Source: Setophaga petechia
Taxonomy: Eukaryota > Chordata > Aves > Passeriformes > Parulidae
Direction of reading: 5' to 3'
Length of the DNA stretch: 64,000 bases
Assembly: GCA_024362935.1 (NCBI GenBank)
Contig: JANCRA010000066.1
Location: 2,285,501-2,349,500 of the forward strand
The notes below the pieces were generated by a model. The model was given only the letters and a program-made list of their open reading frames with translations, was not told the DNA's origin and ran no database searches. The position numbers and the translations under genes are program-made. Shown in pieces: positions 1 through 11,544 of the stretch (positions are counted from its first letter, which is position 1; each line of letters starts with the position of its first letter).

Positions 1-393
1 GCCCCATGGCAGGAATGATGCATCTGACTCCATGCTCTCAGAAGGCTAATTTATAACTTTATTATAGTATACTATATTAAAGAATACTGTACTATACTAA
101 AGAATACAGAAAAGATACTGAATGCTAAAAAGATAATGATGAAAACTCATTGCTCTTTCCAGAGTCCCAGCACAGCTTGGTCCTGATTGGCCAAAGAGTG
201 AAAACAACTCACAGCAGAATCCAATGGAACAATCACCTGTGGGTAAACAATCTCCAAACACATTCCACATGTGAGCACAACACAGGAGAAGCAAATGAGA
301 TAATTATTGTTTTCCTTTTTCTCTGAGGCCTCTCAGCTTCCCAGGAGAAAACCCTGGGTGAAGGAATCACGTTCAGAGACTGTGAATGCCACA
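1..393 (-). mobile_element. ERVK-like solo LTR, family A (GTGACA-end subfamily), cut by window edge
   Basis: The block aligns by eye along its length with the copies at 5064 and 34251: a CTGACTCCATG stretch, an AT-rich core with ACTATACTAAAGAATAC, a CCAAT-containing middle, and a TCTCTGAGGCCTCTCAGCTTCCCAGGAGAA segment. It ends near TGAATGCCACA. The first ~20 bases of the LTR lie outside the window. The sense direction is minus, because the polyadenylation-like AATAAA of better copies is on that strand. No internal viral sequence is visible. Confidence 0.75.
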
Positions 394-1316
394 ATTCTGT
401 GTCATAGGGGCTGCACCTGGGACCCCAGAACCACCAGTTTACAGGTCCCAAACTTATCCTGCTGGTGCCAGTCCTTTGTGGCTTTTTAAAATTCCCAGTC
501 TGAAGTCGTCCAAGTCTGGAGAGGAGCCTCAGGACCAAGAAAAGGATGCAGCAGACCTGTCTTAGCAGCTAACAACACTGGGTGTGGCTGCCAAACAGAA
601 CTGGCATGCTAAACTGTGAGCTCCTGGAAAGTGCTGAAGCACATCACTGCCCAAGGAATGCTCCCTGTCCTAATGTACCCCTCCATTCTGGAAGGATTTT
701 CTGCAGAAAGATGTCTGCAAAGTTGTCCAAGTTAAGAGTAAATTATAAATGTGATGCTTTACCAAGGAGGGTGATAAAACTTTATGGTTTTATCCCAAAG
801 GGGATTCTGGAAAGACACACAGGGTTGAAGGGATGCAGGCACTCACTCGTGCTCCAGAGTGAGCATTTAGTTTATTTAACTCCCACTGAATTTCCCAGTA
901 CTGCTGTTTTCCAAGGAGAAAAGCCCAATAAGAATTTGTAGGACTTTGGGGCAGGTGCTCAGCTGTGGACAGGCTGAGCTCAGCTGAACTGCAGCTGCTC
1001 CCTGAGAGCTTTGTCCAATTCTCCCCACTAAAACTGAGCTTTGTTACCTGTAAGTGCAATGCAGCTCTGGAACTCATTGTGGAAGGTGGAACGAAGCTCC
1101 CAGACCCCAAATCCCATGGAAGCCACAGGCAGGATCACGTGCAGGTGATGGGATTGTACCTGTCCGAGTTTCTCCCACCTGGTTGGGTTGGAGGGTGCCC
1201 TGATGGGACTCTGCTGACATTTATTCCCCTTAACCCTGCAGAAATGTGGTGGAAAATTCTGTCAAACTTTAATAACACAAAGCACTTCTCCCTTTTCTTC
1301 CCTCTGAGCTTTTTAG
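394..1316. other. Unique sequence, no gene seen
   Basis: This is mixed-composition single-copy sequence with no recognisable repeat. An open frame runs through 965-1585 on the plus strand (206 codons). It matches no family I know, and its composition is unremarkable. Confidence 0.5.
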
Positions 1317-1465
1317 GCACTCATCCACACTTTGTTTATGATTGTGAGGCTAATAAAGCAGAAATGCTGCCAGTGGCTGGTGATGGAAATGGAGATCCTC
1401 ACACAACAAGGTTCCCTGGTGTTCTGAGCAAACATGAAACACAAGTGAAGGGTCTGATGATAAAG
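1317..1465 (+). other. Possible orphan exon (weak)
   Basis: A pyrimidine-rich tract ending in TTTTTAG precedes position 1317, and a full-consensus donor AAG|GTGAGT follows position 1465. The 149-bp interval is open in the frame of the 965-1585 ORF. It reads as an ordinary mixed peptide with no domain that I recognise. Good splice signals also occur by chance in a 64-kb window, and no neighbouring exon was found, so this may equally be a non-coding RNA exon or nothing. Confidence 0.15.
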
Positions 1466-2459
1466 GTGAGTGTTGGCACAGGGCAGGCCTGGTTCCACCT
1501 GCCAGGAGAGAGGGGAGGGAGAAGAGGGGCAGCTTGCTCAGCAGAGGAGATTAAGCAATTAAATCATGCTAGGCTGGAGCTATGAGAGTTGAAGCAAGGT
1601 GCTCAGCCTCGATGCTTTTTGGGCTTTGATGCTTTCAAGTCAAGAAAGAAGTCTGGGCTGGGGGAGAGATGAGGGAGGAGCAGAGAGAAGGGAAAATAAA
1701 AGAAATGTGGAAGCTAATCCCAAGCACTGTGAAAAGGTCATGTGCTTCGATATGAGTAATTAATTTTCTTAGAGCAATGTTGAAAAGGTTAACCTGATTT
1801 ATGGAATGCAATTTAATTTAAAATGTGTTGTGTACCTTGTTAAAAGGGTCCAATTATGGCTGCTAATTCTGTGGACTGACACAAGTGACGTGGTCTGATA
1901 ATACCCTGGTGTGAGTGAGGGGAACACGTGTCAGTCAATAATTAGACATGGCCTATCGAAATTTGAGGGGGAAGGAAAACTGGTAGAAATGCTGAGAGAA
2001 TATCTGTTCTCTATGCCCAGGGCCCACAGTGTCCCCTTGCAATTTCCTGCTCTGTGGAGCACTGGGTGATTCATTTTGAGGCAGGTTTGTGCTCAGAGTG
2101 GTTTATCATGGTGCTTGGAGACAGGAGGAAAAATGCCACATTTGTACAGGTCAGCCCACGCTGCTCCTTGACCTTCATTCTGGTAATTCTTCTTGCAAAA
2201 ACCAAACTAAACACCACCCTCCTTCCTTGGTGAGTTGCTACAGCAAGAGGCTCAAAAAACCCCCAGTGGTTCTTGTACACAGAATTTAGCAATAATCTAA
2301 ATAGCACAGGCTGCAGGGACCCTGGGTGAGAAGGGCTGGTCTGAAAGGGAGAGGAGGATGGAAGGAACTCCTCTCTGTCCTCTATAACCCCAACAATCCT
2401 CATGTTCCCTTCTGCAAATAAAGCTCTTCCCCACCTTTACCCAGAGCTGGTTTATATTG
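1466..2459. other. Unique sequence, partly AT-rich
   Basis: No gene or mobile element is recognised. The part from about 1720 to 1990 is AT-rich and complex, with short TAATT-type motifs, and could be a conserved non-coding segment. The rest is ordinary. Confidence 0.4.
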
Positions 2460-3140
2460 CCATCACCAAATTAGCTCAGGAAGCTGCATCTTGTGATAAC
2501 TTCATTATGTTCTATTGACTTCTCAGGGAGCTGAAAGGAATATAATGGCAATTTCCCATAATGGATAACTGGCCAGGGAAATGGCCATTCCCTCCTCGAC
2601 CCTTTTGCAGTCAAATCACAGACAGACATTTCATTTTCTGATGTGCATGTTGGCCTCTTATCAAGCTTTTTTCACCCAAAGAGGATTCCTCCTCAGAGGA
2701 ACATGAGGATTAGGATCAGATGGGGAAAATGCAGTTAGAATTACCAGAATATTAAAGGGGCAATTGTAATTTCTCAGCTGCAAGGGGACACTTCAAGCAA
2801 ATTACCTCAATTAAGAGAATAAGAATCAGGGAACTGCTTTAAATTGAAAAAACATTCAGATGGGATGTGTGTGTCTGTTTGTCATCAGGGGCTTAATATT
2901 TACTTCTGCTGATGAGACTTTGTCATGCTCTATTACAATTCATAGACTCGTGTTCCCAAATTATATGCACCAAAATGCTTTGATTTATAGGGTATAAGTC
3001 CCTTTTCTCTGTGAATTCCTTTAATATTGTCATAAATGTGGTCAGTGATGCTTATCTCACAGTATTAATGTGCCTCATTTAATTATATTGTCTTGCTCCA
3101 AAAAGTGCACTTAGTTTGAAGGAAACTACAAACTGTTAAC
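2460..3140. promoter_or_regulatory. Candidate conserved non-coding block
   Basis: This stretch is complex, AT-rich and single copy, with many TTTAAT/AATTA motifs and no simple-sequence or transposon signature. That composition is typical of vertebrate conserved non-coding elements in gene deserts. This is inference from composition only, since conservation cannot be tested here. Confidence 0.3.
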
Positions 3141-4439
3141 TTCTGGTAAATGCACATTTCTCACTAGAGAATGGTGAGAGCTGGTGCCTTGTGCAGCCAG
3201 CAGTGGGATGGCTGTTTGGGAAGGGTCAGAAATACACAGAGAGCTCTTGGGTCAGCAATAACCCAGGTCCTTTCAGCCTCTGCTCCTTGTGGGAGCCCCA
3301 GTTCTGTGCTTTTTCCCACTTTCCCTGCCCTGAGGCTGCTCCTGGGCTCTCATTCCCATATTTTAGGCTCAGGAAGTTGTGATTCTCTATTGATTACTTG
3401 ATCTGTGTAATTACAATCAAAACCACAGGGATTTCAAGCCTGATTGACTGCAAAATAGAAATCTATTGGCTTGGCTGGACTCCTAATGACCAGGATTAGG
3501 AGAGAACATGGTTTGGGGCTGCTCTTTCTCTGCAGGATTGGTTTTGGGTAACTGGAGATTGACAAGGTTTGTGAAGGAAGGCACAGATCCCAGCAGAGCA
3601 GGCTGGGGGGTTTAATTCCCTCATCCCTGCCTGGGGCTGTGCTTGTGGCATCCTGATTTTCTGCAGTAGGAGAAGGGTCACAAAACCAGGATGCCACAAA
3701 ATCAGGATGCCACAAGTATTTTGTGACTCCTGTTGCCTATAGGAGTCAGGAACAGAGCCTGGGGTAACTGCAGGGGGCTGCAGCAGGGGAAAATCCAGCT
3801 GAAAGCCCCTTTCCCAAATGTTCTTGGCATCCTTCTCCAGCTGGGTGTCCTCTTGGCCAGCGTGTGAGCTCCCAAAATAAGTCCAGGCCCTGGGGTTTTG
3901 TCTGTCCCCACCCTCAGAAGCTGAAGGAAGGAGCAGCAGCAGGCAGGGAAAGGACCTTTTTCTTTTCTAAAATAGGTTTTCATTTAAAAGAAGCCAGAGC
4001 TAGCAGATTAGTGTCTTGACTATATAGGTTTCCTCCAGATAAGGCAGAGAAATTGATTTCAATTACCAAAGTGGATAGACAGGCTGCTGTGCTCTCCCCA
4101 GGATTGTTAACCCTCCAGAGGCAAGGAGTGAAAACCAGAGGGGGTTTGGAACCTCAAGCCATTTCCTGAGGAGCAGCTGTGCCTCTCGCAGCATAAATCC
4201 TCACAAAGGGAGAGAGCTAAAGAAAGGAGGTTTATTTAAGGATGTACAATGATCCTTGTGATACTCTGGGATTTCAGCAAGCTTTCAGATCCTTCAGCGA
4301 GGCTCTGGAGGCCAAGGGTTAAAGTGGCTGCAGGGATTAAAGGATTCAGAGCCTTTCAAGCACCAGGTTCACCTTTTCCAAGAGCAGCCTGGCTGCTGGG
4401 AAGTTTTCCTGGGAGGTTCCAGGGCTGGGGTAGGGTAAG
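3141..4439. other. Unique sequence, no gene seen
   Basis: GC-balanced DNA with short open frames on both strands that look like chance. A small local duplication (CAGGATGCCACAAAA-type) occurs at about 3689-3716. I see nothing else of note. Confidence 0.5.
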
Positions 4440-4655
4440 GCTGTGCAGTGGATCCAGGAGGAATTTCTGCATGGAAAGGGTGGTCAGGGATTGGGGCTGC
4501 CCAGGGAGGTTTGGGGTCTCATCCCTGGAGGTGTCCCAGAAGGCCTGGATGTGACACTCAGGGCTCTGGGCTGGGGACAGGTGGGGATTGGGCACAGCTT
4601 GGACTCTGTGACCTGGGAGGGCTTTTCCAACCTCACTGATCCTGGGATTTTGGGT
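4440..4655 (+). mobile_element. CR1 LINE 3' fragment
   Basis: The typical CR1 3' sequence is recognisable in order: CTGCCCAGGGAGGTTTGGGGT, CCCTGGAGGTGTCC, GGATGTGACACTCAGGGCTCTGGGCTGG, and GAGGGCTTTTCCAACCTCACTGATCCTGGG. Only the last part of the element remains, as is usual for 5'-truncated CR1 copies. The terminal octamer tail has decayed. Confidence 0.85.
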
Positions 4656-5063
4656 GTTTACACCTCATTGGGCAGGTAATGCCACTGCTGGTAATTCACA
4701 CACGAGCACCAGGGTGTTTCTGCACCCTGTTCCACCTCCTGCAACCCTCTGCAAACCTTCATCCCCCAAATACAGGCTGAGGTTCATGTCCCAGCAGATT
4801 TTTGCAGTCAGCAATGGGGCAGGATTTGATTATTTTTTTTTAATTACTCCCTTATCCCACACCTCCCTGGCAGCCACAGTTATAAGATCCTCCTCCAGTG
4901 GAAGTCACAGCATCACATCTCCTCACTGCACCCCAGCTGGGAGCAGAATCCCAGAGTGTTGGTGGGGTCCTGCCCTGCTGCTGGGCACCTCCTGTGCTTG
5001 GGGCACAGCCCCAGGTGACCTTTGGCACCTGGGGAAAAGAGAGGATGGAGCTGCCAGGGGGTG

Positions 5064-5739
5064 TGTGGTATTTGCTGGGTCTCCAGGAGGAAGGAGGAAA
5101 TGATGAATCTGACTTCATGTTCTTAGAAGGATAATATATTATATTGTATTATGTTATATATTATATTATATTATATTATATTATATTATATTACATTACA
5201 TTACATTACATTACATTACATTACATTACATTACATTACATTACATTACATTACATTACATTATATTATATTATATTATATTATATTATATTAATGTTGT
5301 GTTGTGTTGTATTATATTATATTATATTTATTATGTTATGTTATATTATATTGTATTGTATTATGTTATATTATATTATGTTATATTGTATTATATTGTA
5401 TCATATTGTATTATATTATATTATATTATGCTATACTAAAACTATACTAAAGAATAGAGAAAGGATACAGACAGAAAGCTGCAAAGAATGATAATGAAAA
5501 CTCCTGACTCCTTCCAGAGTCCTGACACAGCCTGACCATGATTGGTCATTAAGTTAAAACAATTCACATGAAACCAATCAAACCAGTTGGCAAACAATCT
5601 CCAAATCACATCCCAAAGCAGCAAAACACAGGAGAAGCAAATCAGATAATTATTGTTTTCATTTTTCTCTGAGGCTTCTCAGCTTCCCAGGAGAAGAATC
5701 CTGGGCAAAGAGGATTTTTCAGAAAACATGATGGTGACA
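5064..5739 (-). mobile_element. ERVK-like solo LTR, family A, with expanded microsatellite
   Basis: It begins TGTGGTATTTGCTGGG and ends ATGGTGACA. The flanking 6-mers GGGGTG (5058-5063) and GGCGTG (5740-5745) differ by one base and are the likely target duplication. It is about 270 bp longer than the copy at 34251 because the AT-rich core has grown into a pentanucleotide array. The flanks otherwise align base by base with the copies at 1 and 34251. Confidence 0.85.
5131..5435. repeat. (TTATA)n/(TTACA)n microsatellite inside LTR
   Basis: About 300 bp of pentanucleotide repeat. A perfectly regular TTACA block of 14 units (5191-5260) is framed by TTATA runs and TTGTG/TTGTA variants. It lies exactly where the parent LTR has its AT-rich promoter and polyadenylation region. 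The frame of 115 codons across it (TYR/ILE-rich) is an artefact. Confidence 0.97.
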
Positions 5740-7089
5740 GGCGTGGACAGGGGCAGAGGGAGGAGCTGGTGGCCCTGGGCAGTGTGGAGGGACAGGAGCA
5801 GGGGCTGACATTTCCTGGCACGTGTGAGGAGAGGGCTTCCAGTGCATGCTCAGCCCTGTCCCATCAGCTGCTCCTGCATTTACACACCCTGCAATTCCTG
5901 AGCTGGCTCTGTAATTGTGTCTGCAGGGTGCCTGTTTCCCTTCCCTCCTCAAATCCAATTTGCTCCTTTTTGCAGCTTGGCTGCTGCCTGATAATGGGCA
6001 CCTTGCAAGAGATTTTTCTGCTATTCACTCTCTGGGTCTCTTTTGTCCTAGCACAGGGAGGTTTGCCCCTGTGGGTCTCACAGTTGGCTTCTCAGCTGGG
6101 TTTCACACAGGCTTTTATTGCCAGCAGCATCTGCTCTCCCCTCCAATTACTCCAGCACATTTCTTTGGTTCTTTGCCTTGCTGGGTTCACCAGCAGCTCC
6201 TGCCCTGGCTGAACTCCCCAGCAGACTCCCCCCAGTGCCTCCAGGTATCTGGGGGGTCTGGCTGTGGTTAGAAATCAGATGTTACACATTGTCACGTCAG
6301 AACAGAAGCAATTCAGTGTGATAAGCATATTTAAGCAATCACAGGAAACCACAGCATATAAATAAGATTTTCTTTCAGGCCACGGGATCCATTTGTTGCT
6401 GGAAGCAGCTCAGCAGCCTCAGCTTTTTGTGTCCTTTCAAACACAATTGCACATTTCACAGAAACACCCTGTGGTTGGTACTTTGCATTTGTGTTCATGT
6501 GGACAGCACTGTCCTGTGTGCACACAGCATCCTCTTCCCTTCCCTTTTGCTTTCCCCAGGGCTTGGGATGCTCCTGCCCTGCCCCTGTGGCACAGCTGCA
6601 CCCAGCTGTGGCCTCAGGCAGGTTCCCAAGGAGGCTGCAGCACAGCAAACAACATTTCTGGAGATGTCTGGGTAGGTTTTTTTTCCTCCTCTAAAGAAAA
6701 ATGATTTCTGACATACTGGAAATGTGAATATACATCTAGATAGAGAAATGTTTAGTTTATATCATGTCTTAAGCTCAAAATAAATGTTTTCCATTCCCAG
6801 CAGTGTTTTCTGCAAGGAAAACCCAATCATTCCCTTCACAGCAGCTCAGTTATTTTCCATCTCACTCCGTGGACAGCTCCTGGATTTCAGATAAGGATCT
6901 GAATGCTGAGGGAGGAGGTGGCAAAGAATATGTCAGTGGCAAAGAATATGTCAGTGGCAAATGCCCTCAGCTTCCTCCCCTGCAGCTGTGGGGAACATGA
7001 TGGGACCTCAGTGATATTGCAATGAACTTTCTGGAAGAGCCAGAAGTAAATTTTACTGAGGTCGAGGTCCTTTGAGGGGGCAATTGGCT
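5740..7089. other. Unique sequence with one 18-bp tandem duplication
   Basis: No gene or transposon is recognised. An 18-bp unit, GCAAAGAATATGTCAGTG, occurs twice head-to-tail at 6921-6956. Short open frames at 5769-6700 overlap in several frames and look like chance. Confidence 0.5.
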
Positions 7090-7620
7090 AAAACTGTGTT
7101 TAATGCCCAACCCAGGATTTCCAAAGCACTTGCAGATTTTTTTCCCCCTTTCCTCTTGGCTGCTGGCATCATTAATGCCAGGATTTAAGATGACAGAACT
7201 TTAATTGTACAGGACAAAGGCGTCTGGTTCCCTGCTCCACTGATCAATTCCAGTTCATAAATCGTAGCAGGAACAAAACTCTTTAGCAATGCTGACAATT
7301 AAGTAACATCCTGATAAACATCCCCTTTTGTTTTATTTAAATGAAAATGCCTTTATTTCCACAGAGTGGTATCTTGTAACAATAAGATTCACTGTCCCTG
7401 AAGCTTGGTTAATTAAACACAGTATTTGCAATCTACCAAAACAAGCTGTTTTATGCAAGCTGATAACAGGGTTTCCGTTTCATAATGTGAACAATTGGGT
7501 TATGCAAATGCCAGGATTTTAAGCCCCTGTGATCTGGTTTTGTTGCCTTATTATCTGTTTCTGTCTACAAACACCAAATATAGACATCCCAATTAAAGCA
7601 GCTAAATGCCATTAAGTCCA
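7090..7620. promoter_or_regulatory. Candidate conserved enhancer-like block
   Basis: A complex AT-rich single-copy stretch with homeodomain-type TTAATTAA (7409-7416), a perfect octamer ATGCAAAT (7502-7509), and several TAAT and TGATAA motifs. There is no repeat signature. This mix is common in developmental enhancers of vertebrates. The assignment is inference, and no target gene is visible in the window. Confidence 0.35.
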
Positions 7621-7892
7621 ACTAAAGATGTTTTTATCAGTTAAGAACTTCCCCCAGTTTAATTAAAAATAAGGGTTGAGATGGGCCTTTCTTAACCTAA
7701 ACTCCACTCCCACACTTCCATCTCTTTGACTGATTCTCCCTCTAACTCCCCAGTGGGTTTTATTCCTGGGTGAAGCCCTCAGAGAGCTGGTGGGAGGCAG
7801 TTCCTGAGCCCAGGTGCTGCTCACCTGTTGGCAGGTGCACTGACCCCTCCAGCAGCTCTGGTGGGCTGTGCTGGGTGCTTGGGGAAGGACCA

Positions 7893-7987
7893 GGAGCTGG
7901 ATGTGAACATTAAACCTGCCCAGGGAATGTCATTCATGGGAGCTGGATGTGAACATTAAACCTGCCCAGGTGATGCCATCCATGGGA
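7893..7987. repeat. 46-bp tandem duplication
   Basis: The unit starting GAGCTGGATGTGAACATTAA occurs twice head-to-tail (7894 and 7940) with few differences. It lies just upstream of the larger triplication at 8074. Confidence 0.9.
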
Positions 7988-8073
7988 GCCCATCCTGCAG
8001 GGCTGATGCATTTCACATCCCTGCTCTGTGGAGCCCATCCCACAGCCCCAGGTAAGAGCAGGAAGGGAATATT

Positions 8074-8590
8074 ACCATGGAATAGAAGGGAATAAACAGA
8101 GCAGAGTCAGTGGTGTTGGCTCCTGTGAGCTCTCAGATGTTTGTGTTCAGACCCTGGCTCACTTGGAGTTTGCACATCCTGCATCTCACTGGGAATGTTC
8201 ACATCCCTGGGAGCTCAGCTGGGCTGTGCAGTGCCATAAAATCACCATGGAATAGAAGGGAATAAGCAGAGCAGAGCCACCCTGGTGCAGGTGTTGGCTC
8301 CTGTGAGCCCTCAGTTTGTGTTCAAACCCTGGCTTGCTCAGAGTTTGAACGTCCTGCATCTCACTGGGGAGGTTCACATCCTTGGGAGCTCAGCTGGGCT
8401 GTGCTGTGCCATTATATCACCATGGAACAGAAGGGAATAAACAGAGCAGAGCCATCCTGGTGCAGGTGTTGGTTCCTGTCAGTTCCCAGATGTTTGTGCT
8501 CAGACCCTGGCTCGCTCAGATTTTGCACATCCTGCATCTCACTGGGAATGTTCCCATCCCTGGGAGCTCAGCTGGGCTGTGCTGTGCCCA
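8074..8590. repeat. Three-copy tandem repeat, unit 170-175 bp
   Basis: The landmark ACCATGGAAYAGAAGGGAATAA recurs at 8074, 8244 and 8419. Each unit continues through GTTGGCTCCTGTGAG, CATCCTGCATCTCACTGGG and GGGAGCTCAGCTGGGCTGTG. The copies differ at scattered sites and by small indels. The array stops about 18 bp before an LTR-like element begins. Confidence 0.92.
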
Positions 8591-8607
8591 CCAGGGCCAG
8601 GCATGGA

Positions 8608-9292
8608 TGTTTTGAAAGATGAAAGTTTGATAAGAAAGTTTCAACAGATATTTGTGCTTGGCGGAAAGCTCTCTGAATGTAGAACCTGAGAACAGAATAG
8701 AGATGGAAGCAAGTTTTGATATAGAAGAAAATAGATGTCTAAATTCACAATTGCTGAGCCAGTCATTACTGGACAACTAAAAAAGCAAGTGTTAAGTCGA
8801 GTTGGAGGAGGGTTTTGTGACTATAGCGATGTATATGTTGACCACAAACAAAAAGGACATTTTTACCAAGCAGAAATATTTCTTAGGAAAAGCAGAAAGA
8901 TACCACAGGCACACAAACATGCCAATGTGGCAAGCAGAAAAAAGGTCTAAGAATTTTCCACTGCAAGAAAACTGAAAAACAACTTTAAGCTTAAACTGTA
9001 ATGTACTAACTCATGTGCTTGGACAGTAATGACCATAATATGGTAATAATAGCAGTAATGATAGGCTGTAGGTGATAGTAAAGATATTGATGGGTTGTTA
9101 TGTATTAAGATGCTCAGCAAAGAAAAATATATAATGCAATGTAACCAGAACTAAAGGGTCTTCAGGCTTGCCTACAGCTGTAGGTGTGTATGTTACCAAA
9201 GACCTGAGACTGCTGTAACATCTTCCATACAATAAAGAGCATTTTGAAGAGCTGCCTGGAGTCCCACATCCCTGGTCTCAGTCTCTTACTCA
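8608..9292 (+). mobile_element. Solo LTR-like element, separate family
   Basis: The block starts TGTTTTGAAAGATGAAAG and has a TATA-like AAATATATAATG near 9125. An AATAAA signal lies at 9231-9236, followed by GTCCCACATCCCTGGTCTCAGTCTCTTACTCA, typical of an R-U5 end. AT-rich composition differs sharply from the repeat upstream. No clear target duplication was found, so the exact ends are uncertain. The small frame at 8735-8950 lies inside it and is probably not a gene. Confidence 0.6.
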
Positions 9293-9325
9293 CGGGAGTC
9301 TTTTTGTTCCTCCAGGGCCCAGGTG

Positions 9326-9715
9326 TGCCACAGGCATCTTTTATGGAAATTCCTTTCCTTAGGATTTTTTCCTCCTGAGAAGCTGAGAGGCCTCAGGAAC
9401 AAAATGTAAACATTGATTATCTGCTGCTGTGGAATGCAACAGGTGCATCTGGGATTGGTCTCGTGTGGTTGTTTGTAATTAATGGCCAATCACAGTCAGC
9501 TGGCTCAGACAGAGAGTTGAGCCGCAAGCCTTTGTTATCATTCTTTCCTATTCTATCCTTAGCTTAGCCAGCCCTCTAATGAAACCTTTTCTTCTATTCT
9601 TTTAGTATAATTTTGATGTAATATATATAGTAAAATAATAAGTCAAGCCCTCTGAAACATGGAGTCAACATTCTCTTCTCTTCCCTCATCCAGGAACCCC
9701 CATGAATCCATCACA
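9326..9715 (+). mobile_element. ERVK-like solo LTR, family A
   Basis: The sense orientation reads CATCTTTTATGG, TTTTCCTCCTGAGAAGCTGAGAGGCCTCAGGAAC, TTGATTATCTGCTGCTGTGGAATGC, ATTAATGGCCAATCACAG, an AT-rich core, then AAACATGGAGTCAAC and a CCATCACA end. It aligns with the copies at 16181 and 25040. The flanking 6-mers do not match, so the duplication has decayed or the ends are shifted. Confidence 0.85.
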
Positions 9716-10760
9716 GGCTGCTGCTAACAGAGACCTCCCTTACCCTCTGGCTGCTCCTGCTGTGCAGGGCTGGAGGAGCCCCCAGTCCCTGCCCTGGGGA
9801 TGAGATCAGGTGTCTCTGGCTGGAGACAGGGCTGTGCAGGGCTTTTTGTGATGGGGAAGGCTCTGAGCTCTCAGCTTTCCCCAGGAGGATGTAACCGATC
9901 CCCGGCGGTGTTCAAAGCTTTGTGCTGCTTCCAAAGTGCAGTAATTTAACTTTCTATCAGCCATGTTTGCAGCAGCTGTCAGTCACCATGACAACAATAT
10001 TAACACTCGTGATGGCTTTGTTGTGAGCACCAGAGAATGTAATATTCTGCAGGGAAGAAGCAGCAATTGCTCGAGCAGTTGCTCACAGCCCAAGTGACTC
10101 TGTTGAACTGGGAGAGGTTCAAACTGGATTTTAAACATACAAGAAAAGGCTTGCTTTTGGAGTATAAAATGACTTGAATTAACTTCAGTCTGACAAGAGG
10201 AAGCAAAGGGAATCACTGGAATAAATATGTGTGAGACTGGAAGATTAGAAAGACACATTCCAAAATCTCACAGAAATGCAAACTTCCTCTTTTTAAAGGC
10301 ACTGCCTCTGGAATGGCAATTTACATTTCTTTAAACTTGGGGAGGGGGAAGGAGGGTGATCTAAAGGGAGTTTGCCAGCCTTGTGGTTCTTGTCTTATAC
10401 ATTAAACAGTTACTCATAGAATACTAAGGGTAGCTCTTAGGCTGTATCTTCTCTAAGAATTAAAATGGGGAAAAAGTGTCCTGGGTTTCAAACACTGGAG
10501 TTTGTCTCTTAATCAATTTTCTTTTATGGGGAAAAGCAAATCACTCTCTCTCTCAATATTTAGTATCTTTACTGTTTCTAACCTCCCTCCTTCCCCTCCA
10601 GAGATACCCAGCATTAAGATAAGGCATCGATTGTCTACACTGGGAAATGCATTCTAGTTAATTAGTTCATTATTCCTTTTTTAACATAAGATTGATGACT
10701 TATTAAGCTATGGTTAATTACAGAGTTTATTACTTTGAAAATAAGGACAACTCCACAGCT
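9716..10760. promoter_or_regulatory. Candidate conserved non-coding blocks
   Basis: After about 170 bp of GC-rich DNA, two complex AT-rich stretches follow (about 9890-10260 and 10390-10760). They contain motifs such as TTTCTATCAGCCATG, CATTCTAGTTAATTAGTTCATTATT and TATGGTTAATTA, with no transposon signature. Conservation is assumed from style only. Confidence 0.3.
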
Positions 10761-11172
10761 TCAGCTGATTCTGCTCTTGGCTGATCTGGGTTTCTGGCAC
10801 TGCTGTGTCCTGGAGATCTGTGGCTTCCCTTTTGCATCCTCTTCTTTGAAACCCAATTTTGGAGTCTGCAGCTTCACACCTCTGGGGCCTGGTTGAGAAA
10901 ACACACCAGTGACCTTGCAGCTGCTGGTTTTCCCTGCAGGTCCAGAGCTGGGATCCCCCAAAACTTTAGCAGTGTGTTTCAGAAGCCTCTGCAGCTCCAG
11001 GGCCCCAGTGAGGACCAGAGCTGGAGCATCACCACAGGCCAGCAGCACTGGGAGCTCCAGAGGAGCCCCAGGCTGATCCATCAGACAAAGAGAGAGAACC
11101 AAGCATCAGGTAAGTGAGGGAAGGGGTTTTGTGTGTCCCCAATGCACACCCTACCTCCAGCTCCCAAAAATG
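10761..11172. other. Unique sequence, no gene seen
   Basis: GC-balanced. Frames of 74-113 codons overlap on opposite strands (10761-11117) and show no recognisable domain. Confidence 0.5.
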
Positions 11173-11544
11173 TGTGACAGTGCTCACAGGGAAGAGACGA
11201 GGATTTGACTCCATGTTTCAGAAGGCTTGATTTATTATTTTATCATATATATTACATTAAAACTATACTAAAAGAGTAGAAGAAAAGGTTTCATCTCAGG
11301 AGGCTGGCTAAGCTAAGAATAGAAAAACAAGAATGATAACAAAGGTTTGTGACTCGGACACTGTGTCCAAGCCAGCTGTGATTGGCCATTAATTCCAAAC
11401 ATCCACATGAGACCAATCACAGATGCACCTGTTGCATTCCACAGCAGCAGATAATCATTGTTTACATTTTGTTCCTGAGGCCTCTCAGCTTCTCAGGAGG
11501 AAAAAATCCCAAAGAAATATTTTCATAAAAAGATGTCTGCGACA
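11173..11544 (-). mobile_element. ERVK-like solo LTR, family A, perfect 6-bp duplication
   Basis: It begins TGTGACAGTGCTCACAGGG and ends GATGTCTGCGACA, 372 bp. The 6-mer AAAATG lies immediately before (11167-11172) and after it (11545-11550), the 6-bp target duplication expected of class II retroviruses. The internal order matches the other family A copies on the reverse strand. No gag or pol remains, so this is a solo LTR. Confidence 0.95.

Noticed and set aside
5144..5491. 115-codon Tyr/Ile-rich frame
   Set aside because: Translation of the pentanucleotide microsatellite.
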